A DNA stretch of 64,000 nt from Leishmania infantum JPCM5. Lineage: Eukaryota > Euglenozoa > Kinetoplastea > Trypanosomatida > Trypanosomatidae. Numbering within the stretch: the stretch's first letter is position 1; each line of letters opens with the position of its first letter. The DNA lies in contig NC_009391.2 of assembly GCF_000002875.2 (NCBI RefSeq), forward strand, positions 124,001 to 188,000, given 5' to 3'. Shown here piece after piece: positions 10,382 to 19,511 of this stretch. The notes beneath the pieces were generated by a model. The model searched no databases and was not told the origin of the DNA. It worked only from the letters and a program-made list of their open reading frames with translations. The position numbers and the translations under genes were made by a program.

Positions 10382-12615
10382 CTTCAGCCCCCTCTCCCAT
10401 CCTCTGCGCGTCGCGGCGCCTGTCTGTCTGTTATAAAGCGTGGTCTGTGTCTCCGTGCGCGGCGTTTCCGTGCATGCGGCAGTAAAAGCGGGGAGAGAAG
10501 GAGAGGCGGATTGTGTGTGTGTGTGCGTGTGTGTCGCGTGTATCAGCGACGGCGCATAACAAACTTGCGCAGTGGGTGAGAGTCGAGTGTCCCAGAGAAA
10601 AGGAAGCAGGGGGGGGGGCGATCGCACTGTGCAAGACACACTGGGGTCAAGCAGCTCACAGCATACAAGCGCACCGATACTCCCCTCACCTCCACCGCCA
10701 CCGCCACTGCCGGGAAGTGTACCCCGAAAGGATGTGCGGCATGCATCCATCGCTTCGCCGTGCGCCGTCCATAGCCTCACGGTCATCGCTAGACTGTGAG
10801 GCCGCCGCATGTCTGAGCGGTCTTGTGAGTTTGCGTCCATGTGGAACCGCATGTGTACGTGTGCTCTTAGAGTGGCTCTCTCTCTCTCCCTGTCAGTGCC
10901 GCTGTGCTTAATAAGGAATGGGAGGAGGTGCGATCGACGCTGCACGCGCCGCTGCCTCGCAGTTCACACCCATGAGCCTTCACCACTGTATCCAGCAGGG
11001 CCTACTCAACTGGGCTGGTGTCGCTCCGACTCCACACACACGTGCGTTCCGCTCCATCATCTAAGCACAGCCACAGTAAAGCACTCCAGTCGTCCGTGTC
11101 CGTGTTGCTCAGCAGCGCAGCCGGCAGACGCGTCGATGCCGAGGAATGTGTCACATACAGAGCGCGAGCACAGAGAGATGCGCCGTGTGGCGTAGCAGCA
11201 GCAGCGGCGCTCCTAAAGCTGCAGCTGCAGCCGCTGCTGCGCCTCGACTCGGCCCATACGGCGCCCGTCACGTGCTAGGCTGTGATGTCACTCGCCGGCG
11301 TGCAGGCCACTGTGTCCTCTGCCGAGTCGCTGTATCCCCTGCTGAGGCCAAACGAATGCTGCGCTGCGTGGAGGCTGTGCGCGCTCGCATCAGCTTCGCA
11401 GCACGTCGGTTGTATTGCAGAGCGTGTCGTGTCCGTGTATCTCGGCGCAGCACCGGCTCGAAGCGCTGGAATAATAGGTGCTGTGTGTAAGGTGGTGAAT
11501 GGCGTCGAAGACAGGAAAGACGACAAGGTCGCAGTCGGCTCCTCTCGCTCGCCTCTAGTGCCTGTGAGGGAAGTGTCAAGGGCAGCCGGCGCCCTCACCG
11601 CACGACTTCTCTCAACGCCGCTTCTGCCGCCATCCTCGTAGGTGCGGCGCTGGTGCGACCCCGATGTACAGATATACGCAGCCGGTATACTGCCTCGTGG
11701 AACGGAGGCCGCGTCGGTAGCGCCGCTGTCGCGCACACTGTATGGGGAAGGGACTAAGGAGCTGATCGTGTGCGGGCACAGATAAGATCGAGGCAGCAGA
11801 GACTACGCGTGGGTGGTGGCCGCTGTCGTCGCGCCATGGCGCGGTGGTGGTAGTGGTGCACACTTCCCGGAACATGTCCGAGTGTTTGGATGCTCGCCAA
11901 GACAGTGGAGGGGCGCGTGGTGGACGCCGTATCGGACATGGTCTAGCTACGAATGAGCGCGTGGGAGTCTATGGGCGTTGTGCGTGTGTGCGTGTCTCTG
12001 TAGTGTCTACACGTATTGCCTGAAAGACGGCAACGGCAGCGAGGGGTGTTGGACCGCTGAAGCGGTAAGGGAGGAGAGGTCAGTCATGCATGTGTGCCTC
12101 TGCACGCGTCTGGGCGACGATGGTAGCACATCGAATCGGCCAGTCCGCCAGTGGTAGATGGCTGGCGAGAATGGGAAACGGAAGCGGTGGAACGACGCCG
12201 CTGCCCATAGCGATGGGCACAGCCACACATACACACGCATGCATGCATACATGCGTGGAGGCGTTCGTTGCTGTGCCTTCCCGGTCAGCATAGGCGAGGA
12301 GATGTGAGCTTGCTTGTGCGATATCCGTCTAAAAGCGAAGCATTCAATGCAAGTCCCGCGTGCAGACGCATCACGCGGGCACATAAGAGAGGCACAGAGA
12401 GAATAGGAGGGAGATGCAGTTCGTGGCGGGGCGGGGACACGGCCGCATGGCAGCGAGGCGGATCGGTGGGGAGAACAGGGTGAGCGCAAATAGAGGTGGG
12501 CGAGAGAGTTTCTGCCGCGAAAGAAAAGAGCGCCGTGGGTGAGTGGGTGTGGGTGGGTGCACGGCGTGCCCGTCGAAGACTTGATTGCCGTGTCTTCGAC
12601 CGCCCGCGGCACCTG
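10382..12615. other. Long intergenic spacer (2.2 kb) between PTPA and 2118-residue gene
   Basis: No gene supported. It contains a (TG)n stretch around 10513-10535, a G-run at about 10610, (CTG/CAG)-rich sequence around 11200-11245 and ACACAC/ATGC repeats around 12220-12250. Scattered frames of 60-200 codons on both strands are rich in Arg/Ser/Cys/His, lack recognisable domains and mostly lack ATG starts. Expected content is the PTPA 3' UTR plus the next gene's 5' region. Confidence 0.65.
10451..10511 (-). promoter_or_regulatory. Predicted spliced-leader acceptor for 2118-residue gene
   Basis: The minus strand carries a CT-rich tract (10511 to 10490). The first AG downstream is at 10451-10452, 70 nt before the ATG at 10381. 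If used, it excludes the upstream in-frame ATG at 10852 and so decides the start. Confidence 0.5.
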
Positions 12616-13797
12616 TCACATCGTCTTCGTGTTCCACGGCAGATGTCGGCCGAAGAGGAGGTGCTGCGACACGTTGAACTTCGCCAGCACCTCCGCGGCG
12701 AACATCTTCACCATGCCGCTGTAGATCTTCGACCAGTGCTCGACGCCGGAGATGTTGTACAGCATGTTGCTGTGCTCGTGGAAGGGTCCCGTCTTGTTCT
12801 CCAAAATCCACGCGATCATGCTAAAGTAGAGATAGCTGTCCTTGAGTATCTCCACCTTGGCGCGGTCGCAAATGTGCTTGGGGAGCACTACCATCGCCTC
12901 CTGATCGGCCGCCGGTTTCACCGGCTGTACCTCCGCGTTGATGAGCTGCGCGCCACCGAAGATGTAGGGGATGTGGTGATAGTCGTCTAGGCCCCACACC
13001 CCATGCGACCCCGCCGGCTCGAGCGAGTAACGCTTCTGCAGCCGCCGGACCAGACGCATGTATTCGTGGAAGATGTAGAAGATGTAGTCCTGACGCCGCT
13101 TGCGCACCTCTGCGCGCTCCATCGGAGGCACCGGCGGCGGCGGCGGCACCTCGAGCGGGACGAGCACCGCCGGCTCATCCTTTAGACTCCCGCCGCCGTC
13201 GCCGTGCTCCTCGAGGCAGATCATGATGACAATAAAGAAGTGCAGCTCGTGGCCGCTGCCGTAGTCGAGGCGCGTGGCGTTGCCGAAAGAGTCCATGACG
13301 TACGCCGCCACCTCTGTCGCCATATCGGTGATCGCCTCCTCCGACCGGCCCGCGGAGGTGGGAAAGGTTCGGACGAGCTTCTCCATGTCGGCGACCACCG
13401 TCTCCTCGAGTCGCGCGTGAAACACGCGCTTGGCGCGGTTGCCGAAGCGCTGCTGCGCCATGTCCTCCAGCGGGATGGCGGTCACAATGTCATGCAGGCG
13501 TGGCAGGTAGTCCGTTACGAGGTACCTCACCGTATCGTCGCAGTCATCCACCGTGGCGGACAGGCGCTGGTGGTTTGGTGTCGACTCCACCGCCTCGCTG
13601 CAGCCTTGTACGTAGGCAATAATCCTCTGAAAAGCCGCCGAGCGCCGGAAGACCTCGACGAGGGAGTGGTCCTCCAGGATAATCTTCGCGGGTGGCTGCG
13701 GAGCGGCAGTCTCGCTCGAGTACTTCCGCACGGCTGCCGGGTTCTGCGTCGGCCGCCACCTCGACGCGTGCGTCGCCATCGCGTCAGAGCCGCTCAT
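12616..13797 (-). CDS. PTPA: Phosphotyrosyl phosphatase activator (PTPA), PP2A activator
   Basis: PTPA is a peptidyl-prolyl isomerase-like chaperone that activates the catalytic subunit of protein phosphatase 2A, in the cytosol and nucleus. The 394-residue product shows the family core: a helical N-terminal region with FGNATRLDYGSGHELHFF at about residue 170-185, and the diagnostic GVWGLDDYHHIPYIFGGAQL at about 264-283. These are followed by a C-terminal helical block containing HICDRAKVEILKDSYLYFS and EHWSKIYSGMVKMFAAEVL. A proline-rich insertion (PLEVPPPPPVPPMERAE) lies in the middle. Length is close to the family norm. The frame is open to 13899, but the ATG at 13797 (MSGSDAMATHASRW) is the sensible start because a predicted splice acceptor lies at 13838-13839. 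Identification is firm from the GVWGLDD motif. Confidence 0.95.
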   Translation of the reverse strand: MSGSDAMATHASRWRPTQNPAAVRKYSSETAAPQPPAKIILEDHSLVEVFRRSAAFQRIIAYVQGCSEAVESTPNHQRLSATVDDCDDTVRYLVTDYLPRLHDIVTAIPLEDMAQQRFGNRAKRVFHARLEETVVADMEKLVRTFPTSAGRSEEAITDMATEVAAYVMDSFGNATRLDYGSGHELHFFIVIMICLEEHGDGGGSLKDEPAVLVPLEVPPPPPVPPMERAEVRKRRQDYIFYIFHEYMRLVRRLQKRYSLEPAGSHGVWGLDDYHHIPYIFGGAQLINAEVQPVKPAADQEAMVVLPKHICDRAKVEILKDSYLYFSMIAWILENKTGPFHEHSNMLYNISGVEHWSKIYSGMVKMFAAEVLAKFNVSQHLLFGRHLPWNTKTM

Positions 13798-14995
13798 CTT
13801 CTGCTGTCTTTGAGCTACAGTGTGCTCGCCACTCGCTCTGTGTGTGTATGTGTTGGGGGGGGGGAGTACACGGCGCCTCTGTAATGACCTGCACGCCACC
13901 GTATGTGAGCGGCTGGCTGATTAGGAAGAGGCGGATGCAGAGATGGATGAACTGCGTGCCGTCGTGGGATGGGGTGGTACGGGCAAACGAGGGCGCGCAA
14001 CGAGAGACACCAGCAGAGGAAGATGGAGAGGAGGGGAGCATGAGACAAGTCCAGAAGGCCACCAAGCACGCCCGCATGCATATCTGCAGCACCCAGCCAG
14101 CGCCGGCATGTGTGCGGCAGCGCCTCTGTGTGCAGCTGAAAGCCGTGCAAAGGAGTGCGACGTGGCAGAGGTGGTGGTGGTGGAAGAAGGCATCGCGGCC
14201 CACGACAAGCTCCAAACTTGACCCCTCCCCCTAGCCCCACCGTGGCATCACGGTACAGAGAAGCCTCACACGCGAAGCCGCCACTCTCGTACAACCACGC
14301 ACCTACTCTGCGAGTGTACAAGCCTCTGTGTAGTTTGTCTGTGCTTGTGTGTGTGTGTGCCCCGCCGCCGCTACTGCTGTTGCTTGCCTTAAATCCGATC
14401 GTGAGGCGAAGACTTTGTGTAAGGGTTATCACGAGAGAGAGAGAGAGACACACACGTACATGGTGTTGTCACACTGGCAGTTGGCACAGCACGCGCTTAC
14501 CTTCTCCCCCTGCCTCTCCGCCGTCCTCCCTCCACGCACACGCTGTGGGCAACCGCTTATGCATTACTTTCCTGGCATGCTTTGCGTACAGCTGCTGCCC
14601 GAGCCAAATCCGTGCCACGCACACTCCCGCTCACAGAGAGAGAGAGACGTGGGTGAGGCAATGAGGAGGAACCAAAAGAGGGGCGCCGTGGGGCCATCGC
14701 TGGTGGCGTGGGCACGGGCGACAGTACGGACACCGTCCATCAATGCCAGCACCGCCACGCGCACACGCGCGCACTGGCACGCATCCCCTCTTCCGTCCTC
14801 CCTTCCTTCCTCACTAACTCTGCCCCACCTCCGAGGTATCGCGCTTTATATGAGCTCCCCACGTTAGCAAGAAGTGAGCCAATAGCGGCAGGCACCACCA
14901 GCAGCACCGGCCGCCCGCATGCCGGTGGTGCGCCCAGGCACATCTCCAACAGACGCCTGTACGAAGGCACGCCAGCGCGGCAAACCGCCGCGCGC
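13798..14995. other. Intergenic spacer between PGP synthase and PTPA
   Basis: About 1.2 kb without a supported gene. Simple repeats include a G-run at 13855-13864, GTGTGT near 14347-14360, and GA-rich repeats with (CA)n near 14433-14455 and 14636-14647. The GA blocks are pyrimidine tracts in the transcript. Reading frames through it are Ser/Arg/His/Pro-rich and have no domain. Confidence 0.65.
13838..13864 (-). promoter_or_regulatory. Predicted spliced-leader acceptor for PTPA
   Basis: A C-run on the minus strand (13864-13855), then ACACATACACACAC, then the first AG at 13838-13839, 41 nt upstream of the ATG. The tract is C-rich rather than mixed C/T, so an upstream site is possible. Confidence 0.4.
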
Positions 14996-17263
14996 TTACA
15001 GGAAATCGTGGCCGAGGTGAGCGATCAGCGAAATCACAGGCTGGAAGCGGCCCATCGCCGTGCCCACAAACTGCGCCTCCGTGACTGGGACAGACTGCTG
15101 GAGAAGAAAGAGCAGCTCCTGCCGCAGCGTCTCGCGCAGTGCGTCGTTGGTGGTCAGCAGGAACGCCTCCGCCTCGACGTCCTTGTGAACGGAGCGATAT
15201 CCATAGTTGGTGCTGCCGTACGCGACGAGGTACGGAGCGGAGATGCTCTCCGGTGGGCACGGGTCTGCGGCCGCGGCATCGGCGCCGCGGTCGTCGTGGC
15301 GCTGCCTAGCATCGCCCTCACCGTCTTTGCCTGGGGGGGAGGCGGCGGCGGCGGCGGCGCCTGAGCAGCACCGCCGGCCCATGAACCACAAGCCCTTCGC
15401 GTGGAAGGTCAAACCCTTCACGGAGAACTCGCGGATGTGCACCCGACGCAGGCAGTTGTACGCCTTCATGAGATAATAGAAGGATCGCTCCAGCTGCAGG
15501 TAGAAGAGAGGGATGCGGCCGGCCATGCCTTTTTGCCCGTTCCAGCCGTTCGTCTGCACACTCGCCGTGATGCAGTCCACGTAGCTCGTGCCGTGTAGCA
15601 CCTCGTCCACGAAGGACGCGTGCATGTTCAGGTACGGCGAGGCCAAAAAGATATGATCCTCGGCGGTGGAGAGCCGCAGCAGCTGCTTCACGATGACGCT
15701 GTCGTGGTACACCCCCGCACGACCCGCCTGCACCGTAGGAAACAAAAACGTGTCGTAGCAGCCCCAGTCGACCTTCGCCGCCGCGCACAGCCGCCGTGCC
15801 CACGCGGCAAAGTCGTGCAGCAGCGCGTTGGCCCGTGCACAGAATGCCTCCGTGTCGACGGAGGGGTCCATCTGGAGCGCGTTCGCCAAGATTACGAGGT
15901 CGCTCTTGCGATGCAGCGTCGGCGACCCCTCGCGTTGCGATACCAGCGATGTCAGTGGCGGCGACACCGCACGATTCACCTTCTCCACCACCCAACGTAA
16001 TGGAGATTGCAGCGGCTCTGGAGCGGAGCCGTTCGCGGTTGCCGCCGCCATGCGTGAGGACAGGAAAGCGGCAGAAGAATGCCCCAGCGCACCACTCTTG
16101 TTAGGCGTGCGACTCGCACAGGTGTCGGCGCCGCTGGTGAGCTGCTCCGCAAACTCCTTGCGGCAGACGACAGGGTGCGACATGCGATTCGCCGTGCGCA
16201 CGAGCTGCGTAAACCACCGCGCGACGAGGACGTTGTCCCCCACTATCATGTAGCGATCCATGCGGGTGGCGAAGTAGTCGTCTGAGAGGTTCGCCCCGGT
16301 CAGGATGGTGTGGCGCTGGTCGAAGACAAAGATCTTCGTGTGCTGCACGCCGAGCACCTCCTTGGCCCGCCCGAAGGGCGCGAAGACTCCATTCCACTTG
16401 CTAGGGTTCTGGTAGAGGAAGAGACGCACTCTCACCCCGGTCGACGCAGCAGCTGCGGTGGTGGTGGTGGTGGCCGATGCACCATCTGCGCTGTCGCCAC
16501 GCACCGCCTCGTCTTCCTCGGCGTCTCGCTCGCCGTCTGCGAAGATGGAGGAGCTGCCCAGCGTGGACGGTGAGCGCGTCGTCGGAGAGGACGCGCTCGC
16601 TCCCGCTATGGCTGCGTCGACGGGCAGCGGGGCCGTGCTCGCCGTCTGCTGTGCCAGCTCCATCAGCGTCTTCAGTGAAACCAAGTTCTTTCGGTCCTGC
16701 ATGCGGTTGTAGTCAAGTAGGATCGTGATGGAGAACGGGTGTCCGCCTGCTGCAGCCCATCGCACGCGCTCCTCCAAGCATGCTACGAAGGCTCTCGAGA
16801 GGGGCCCATCACCGATGTAGAGGGCCGAGAGTGTGATGGAGCGCTGCGCCGCCATGACACGCTTTTTCAGCTCCTCGTAAAAGACGGCGGGGTGGTTCAG
16901 CACGCGGACGGTGTGCGACTTTACCGGCAGCACGCAACAGTGCCTGCCCAAGAAGGATATCATCTCCTGCTGCTGAGGTGGCACGCCGCACTTCATTAAG
17001 AGCGACTGGATGTGCGCTATGCCGCTCTCATCTCCCGGCGCGGCATGGCTCTTGCGAGCACCACAGTCGTCACCACCGGTCTTCGCCTCGGTAGTCGCCT
17101 CCAGCGAGAAAGTTGTGGCGCCGCTGGCCGTGGGGGTCGCAGTAGCAAACAGCTCCAGCGCGTCCGCTGGTGCCACGTCCGCCTCTCCGACCTCGCCAAA
17201 GAGCGCAAACGTGACGCCGGCGGCGATGGCGAGGATGACGAGGTACACGAGCAGTGTAGGCAT
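14996..17263 (-). CDS. PGS1: Phosphatidylglycerophosphate synthase (CDP-DAG:glycerol-3-phosphate phosphatidyltransferase), PLD superfamily
   Basis: Predicted to transfer the phosphatidyl group from CDP-diacylglycerol to glycerol-3-phosphate, the committed step to phosphatidylglycerol and cardiolipin at the mitochondrial inner membrane. The 755-residue product starts with a hydrophobic segment (about residues 3-22) that may act as anchor or targeting signal. It has two PLD-type catalytic motifs: HTKIFVFDQ followed by TGANLSDDYF (His about residue 309), and FHAKGLWFM (about 621) followed by GSTNYGYRSVHKDVEAEAF. The second motif lacks the usual aspartate after HxK, as in eukaryotic PGS1 enzymes; GSxNxGxRSxHxDxE is characteristic. 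Low-complexity inserts lie before motif 1 and within motif 2, making it longer than yeast or human PGS1. The start ATG at 17263 is the first of the frame. Confidence 0.9.
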   Translation of the reverse strand: MPTLLVYLVILAIAAGVTFALFGEVGEADVAPADALELFATATPTASGATTFSLEATTEAKTGGDDCGARKSHAAPGDESGIAHIQSLLMKCGVPPQQQEMISFLGRHCCVLPVKSHTVRVLNHPAVFYEELKKRVMAAQRSITLSALYIGDGPLSRAFVACLEERVRWAAAGGHPFSITILLDYNRMQDRKNLVSLKTLMELAQQTASTAPLPVDAAIAGASASSPTTRSPSTLGSSSIFADGERDAEEDEAVRGDSADGASATTTTTAAAASTGVRVRLFLYQNPSKWNGVFAPFGRAKEVLGVQHTKIFVFDQRHTILTGANLSDDYFATRMDRYMIVGDNVLVARWFTQLVRTANRMSHPVVCRKEFAEQLTSGADTCASRTPNKSGALGHSSAAFLSSRMAAATANGSAPEPLQSPLRWVVEKVNRAVSPPLTSLVSQREGSPTLHRKSDLVILANALQMDPSVDTEAFCARANALLHDFAAWARRLCAAAKVDWGCYDTFLFPTVQAGRAGVYHDSVIVKQLLRLSTAEDHIFLASPYLNMHASFVDEVLHGTSYVDCITASVQTNGWNGQKGMAGRIPLFYLQLERSFYYLMKAYNCLRRVHIREFSVKGLTFHAKGLWFMGRRCCSGAAAAAASPPGKDGEGDARQRHDDRGADAAAADPCPPESISAPYLVAYGSTNYGYRSVHKDVEAEAFLLTTNDALRETLRQELLFLLQQSVPVTEAQFVGTAMGRFQPVISLIAHLGHDFL

Positions 17264-17808
17264 GGCTAAAAGCGTGGCGCTGTGTGTGTGTGTGTGTGTG
17301 TGTACGTGTTGTGTGCGAAGCGGAAAGACGACGTTTTACGCAGCCAAGGAGGGGCAGGGGTGCAGCGGTGTGTTACTCGAGTTTCGTGTATCGCGTCACC
17401 CCTCTCACCCCTCCGTCCTGCCGTGTGTCTCCCTGCGGGCCACCTCGAAGACGCGCGTGGCAGACAGACACACACAGAGAGAGGCGCGTTGCGCTGAGGC
17501 TCTGCTTGCGGATGCTTTTTACAGAAATGGCATGAGAAGTAGAAATAGATGGAGGAGTGAGAATGGAGGATGAAGTGTGTGTGTGTGTTGAGGGGAAGGG
17601 AGGGAGGGCGGGCCTCACGAGAGCAGCCGCGCACTGCACCAGAGCAGATCCGGAGAGGGACCCCCAACGCAAACGCTGACGACCCCCTCTCCTGCACCGA
17701 TGCGGAGGAGATCCCGCCAGGGGAGGGCACGGGAGGGGGAGGGAGGAAGAAGAATGTGACCAGTGATCCAGAGAGCAGAGAGAAGTAGGCTCACACACGC
17801 GCGCATAT
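17264..17808. other. Intergenic spacer with (TG)n microsatellite
   Basis: No gene seen. A (TG)11 run at 17281-17302 lies immediately upstream of the PGP synthase ATG. Purine-rich plus-strand stretches at 17344-17358 and 17587-17607 would be pyrimidine tracts in the transcript. A possible acceptor AG at 17280-17281 lies only 17 nt before the ATG. Confidence 0.65.
17281..17302. repeat. (TG)n dinucleotide microsatellite
   Basis: An uninterrupted TG run in the 5' flank of the PGP synthase gene. It reads as CA repeats on the coding strand. Confidence 0.9.
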
Positions 17809-18570
17809 TCAGAGGTACGTGTCCACCATCAGAGCCATGAGACTCTCGTACGCGGCGCCATGTTTCGCTACTGTATTCTCCTCTATACCAGAAAAGCCCG
17901 ACGTCAGATCGGTGCTCCCAGGACTTGTGTTGAGTTTTGCATGGCCGCTGCCCGGAGTGGGCGAGAGGCTCGCCTCCGCCGCCGACTCGCTAATCAGCTG
18001 CCACTGCGGCATCCTCAGCAGCTCAGACACGGTGAGATTCCCTCTCTCCAGCGCCGCTGCTTCGCCCTGCGCCTCCGCTGCCGAGGCGTAACGACGCTCG
18101 GCAACGCAATGAAACCCCCTCCAGTACTGGAAGGCGACGACAACCCCCAGCAGCGGTGTCTTGGCTTCGTCATTGCTTCCAGCAGCGGCACCAAGGCAAG
18201 CGCCCAGCTTGTCCTCAACGTGGAGGAACAGCACTGTGGCCACGGTAGAGAGGTCGAAGGCGCCGCCTGCTGATCGTGGCGCGTCAGCCTCCGCCTCGCT
18301 TGCCTCCGGTGTGCCGGGAAGCGCCCCACTCCGTGCCGGTGGCGGCGACGACGGGAAAAGCGCTTGAATGCACGCGAGAGCGACGGTGGTGTGCTCGAAG
18401 CGAGAGGCGAAGAGGCTGAAGCAGTCACGCAGGTGTCCGTGCAGCTCCTCTGCTGCGGTAAGGCGGCAGCACAGCTCCACGTCATCACCGCACGAATGCC
18501 GCCGCGAGTCCGCGTCTAAGGGCTCCGGCGGCGTGTCCGCCTCGTGCGCGGGAAGAGAGAAGAGCGGCAT
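17809..18570 (-). CDS. Hypothetical protein, 253 residues
   Basis: Not recognised. The frame has a clear ATG (MPLFSLPAH) at 18570, 49 nt downstream of an excellent predicted splice acceptor, so a real gene is likely although small. The N-terminal half has amphipathic helical stretches (LTAAEELHGHLRDCFSLFA, HTTVALACIQALF). The middle (FDLSTVATVLFLHVEDKLG) and LLGVVVAFQYWRGFHCVAE look ordered. The C-terminal third is Ser/Thr/Gly-rich and ends AAYESLMALMVDTYL. No signal peptide, strong membrane segment or catalytic motif is evident. The frame is open to 18888, but that part reads as UTR. A tail-anchor or trafficking role cannot be argued from the sequence. Confidence 0.75.
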   Translation of the reverse strand: MPLFSLPAHEADTPPEPLDADSRRHSCGDDVELCCRLTAAEELHGHLRDCFSLFASRFEHTTVALACIQALFPSSPPPARSGALPGTPEASEAEADAPRSAGGAFDLSTVATVLFLHVEDKLGACLGAAAGSNDEAKTPLLGVVVAFQYWRGFHCVAERRYASAAEAQGEAAALERGNLTVSELLRMPQWQLISESAAEASLSPTPGSGHAKLNTSPGSTDLTSGFSGIEENTVAKHGAAYESLMALMVDTYL

Positions 18571-19511
18571 CTTCTTGAGTGAGTAGATGGCAGATCCTAC
18601 GGCTTCTCTTGCGAGCGCCTGCGAATACGTATGAGGAGAGAGGGAGAAGGGGGGGGGGCGCTGCTGCGCGCATGCATGAGAGGAGGATGTAGGAGGCGGG
18701 TGGGTGGGCGAACATCCGGTGCAATGTCCGTCCAGGATAGCAGTCGCAGTGGACAAGGTGAAACACGGCGGCGTCACAGAAGTGATGGAGGGGCGGAGGC
18801 AGACGGCAGTGTGCGGCACTTGCACCAGAAGCAACGGAGGAAGACGCGGTACACGGGCACAGAGGCCAATAACGGTCCTTGCTATCACGCCCTGGGCGGC
18901 TCACAGGCACGCATATTCCGCAAGACCTTCCTCATGGATAAAGCGAGAAGAGATGCGGGGAGCATGTGCACGCATGCGCAGCCTGTCGCTGCCATGGCGG
19001 CTCCTTGTCGATCGTGAAGGGACGCCTGGAAGTGGGGTGACGAGTTGTTCTTAGTAAAGGGCGAAACTGAAGAGAGACAAGAGGATGCGCACCCGTGTTG
19101 GCAAGCGCCGCCGCCCCCCCTGCGCACATGCGCCAGAGAGGGGCGGCACGCGAACAGTGAAGAGGGCGGTGCCGAGAAGCGGAGGACCGCGAAGGCGGCG
19201 CGCCAAGGTGGCGCGCTCTCCCTTAGCCCGCAACACGCGTAGAAAAGGATGGGAGAGCGCCGTCACGTAGCGCCGCGCACCCGCCGTGGACTCCACACCA
19301 TCACCATCTCCAGCGCAACCGTAGTCCATAGCATCCGTCGCCTTAGTGAGCCTCCTCGCAGATCCGCCACGATGAGGGCAGAAAGTAGGGGCGTTTAGGA
19401 TGGCAATGGCGAGCGCGCCGGGCTGCCGCTGGCCGCGTCGACCACCGCATATTCGCCATCTACACGCACCCCATCCTCTGCCGACGCCGCTTCGCATGAC
19501 ATGCGGAACGA
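18571..19511. other. Intergenic spacer between ACAD-like gene and 253-residue gene
   Basis: About 0.94 kb. Apart from the splice acceptor at 18619-18658 and a C-run at about 19112-19120, nothing gene-like was seen. Frames on both strands are Arg/Cys-rich and without domains. Confidence 0.65.
18619..18658 (-). promoter_or_regulatory. Predicted spliced-leader acceptor for 253-residue gene
   Basis: The minus strand carries a 26-nt C/T tract (18658 to about 18632), then ATACGTATTCGC and the first AG at 18619-18620, 49 nt upstream of the ATG. This is one of the best-formed acceptors in the window. Confidence 0.65.

Noticed and set aside
4025..10945. Longer form of the 2118-residue protein starting at 10852 (ATG) or 10945 (GTG)
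   Set aside because: The extension encodes His-Thr repeats and lies upstream of the best splice acceptor (10451).
12007..12612. 201-codon minus-strand frame just downstream of PTPA
   Set aside because: Low-complexity His/Ser/Arg/Pro peptide from UTR; it begins essentially at the PTPA stop and has no acceptor of its own.
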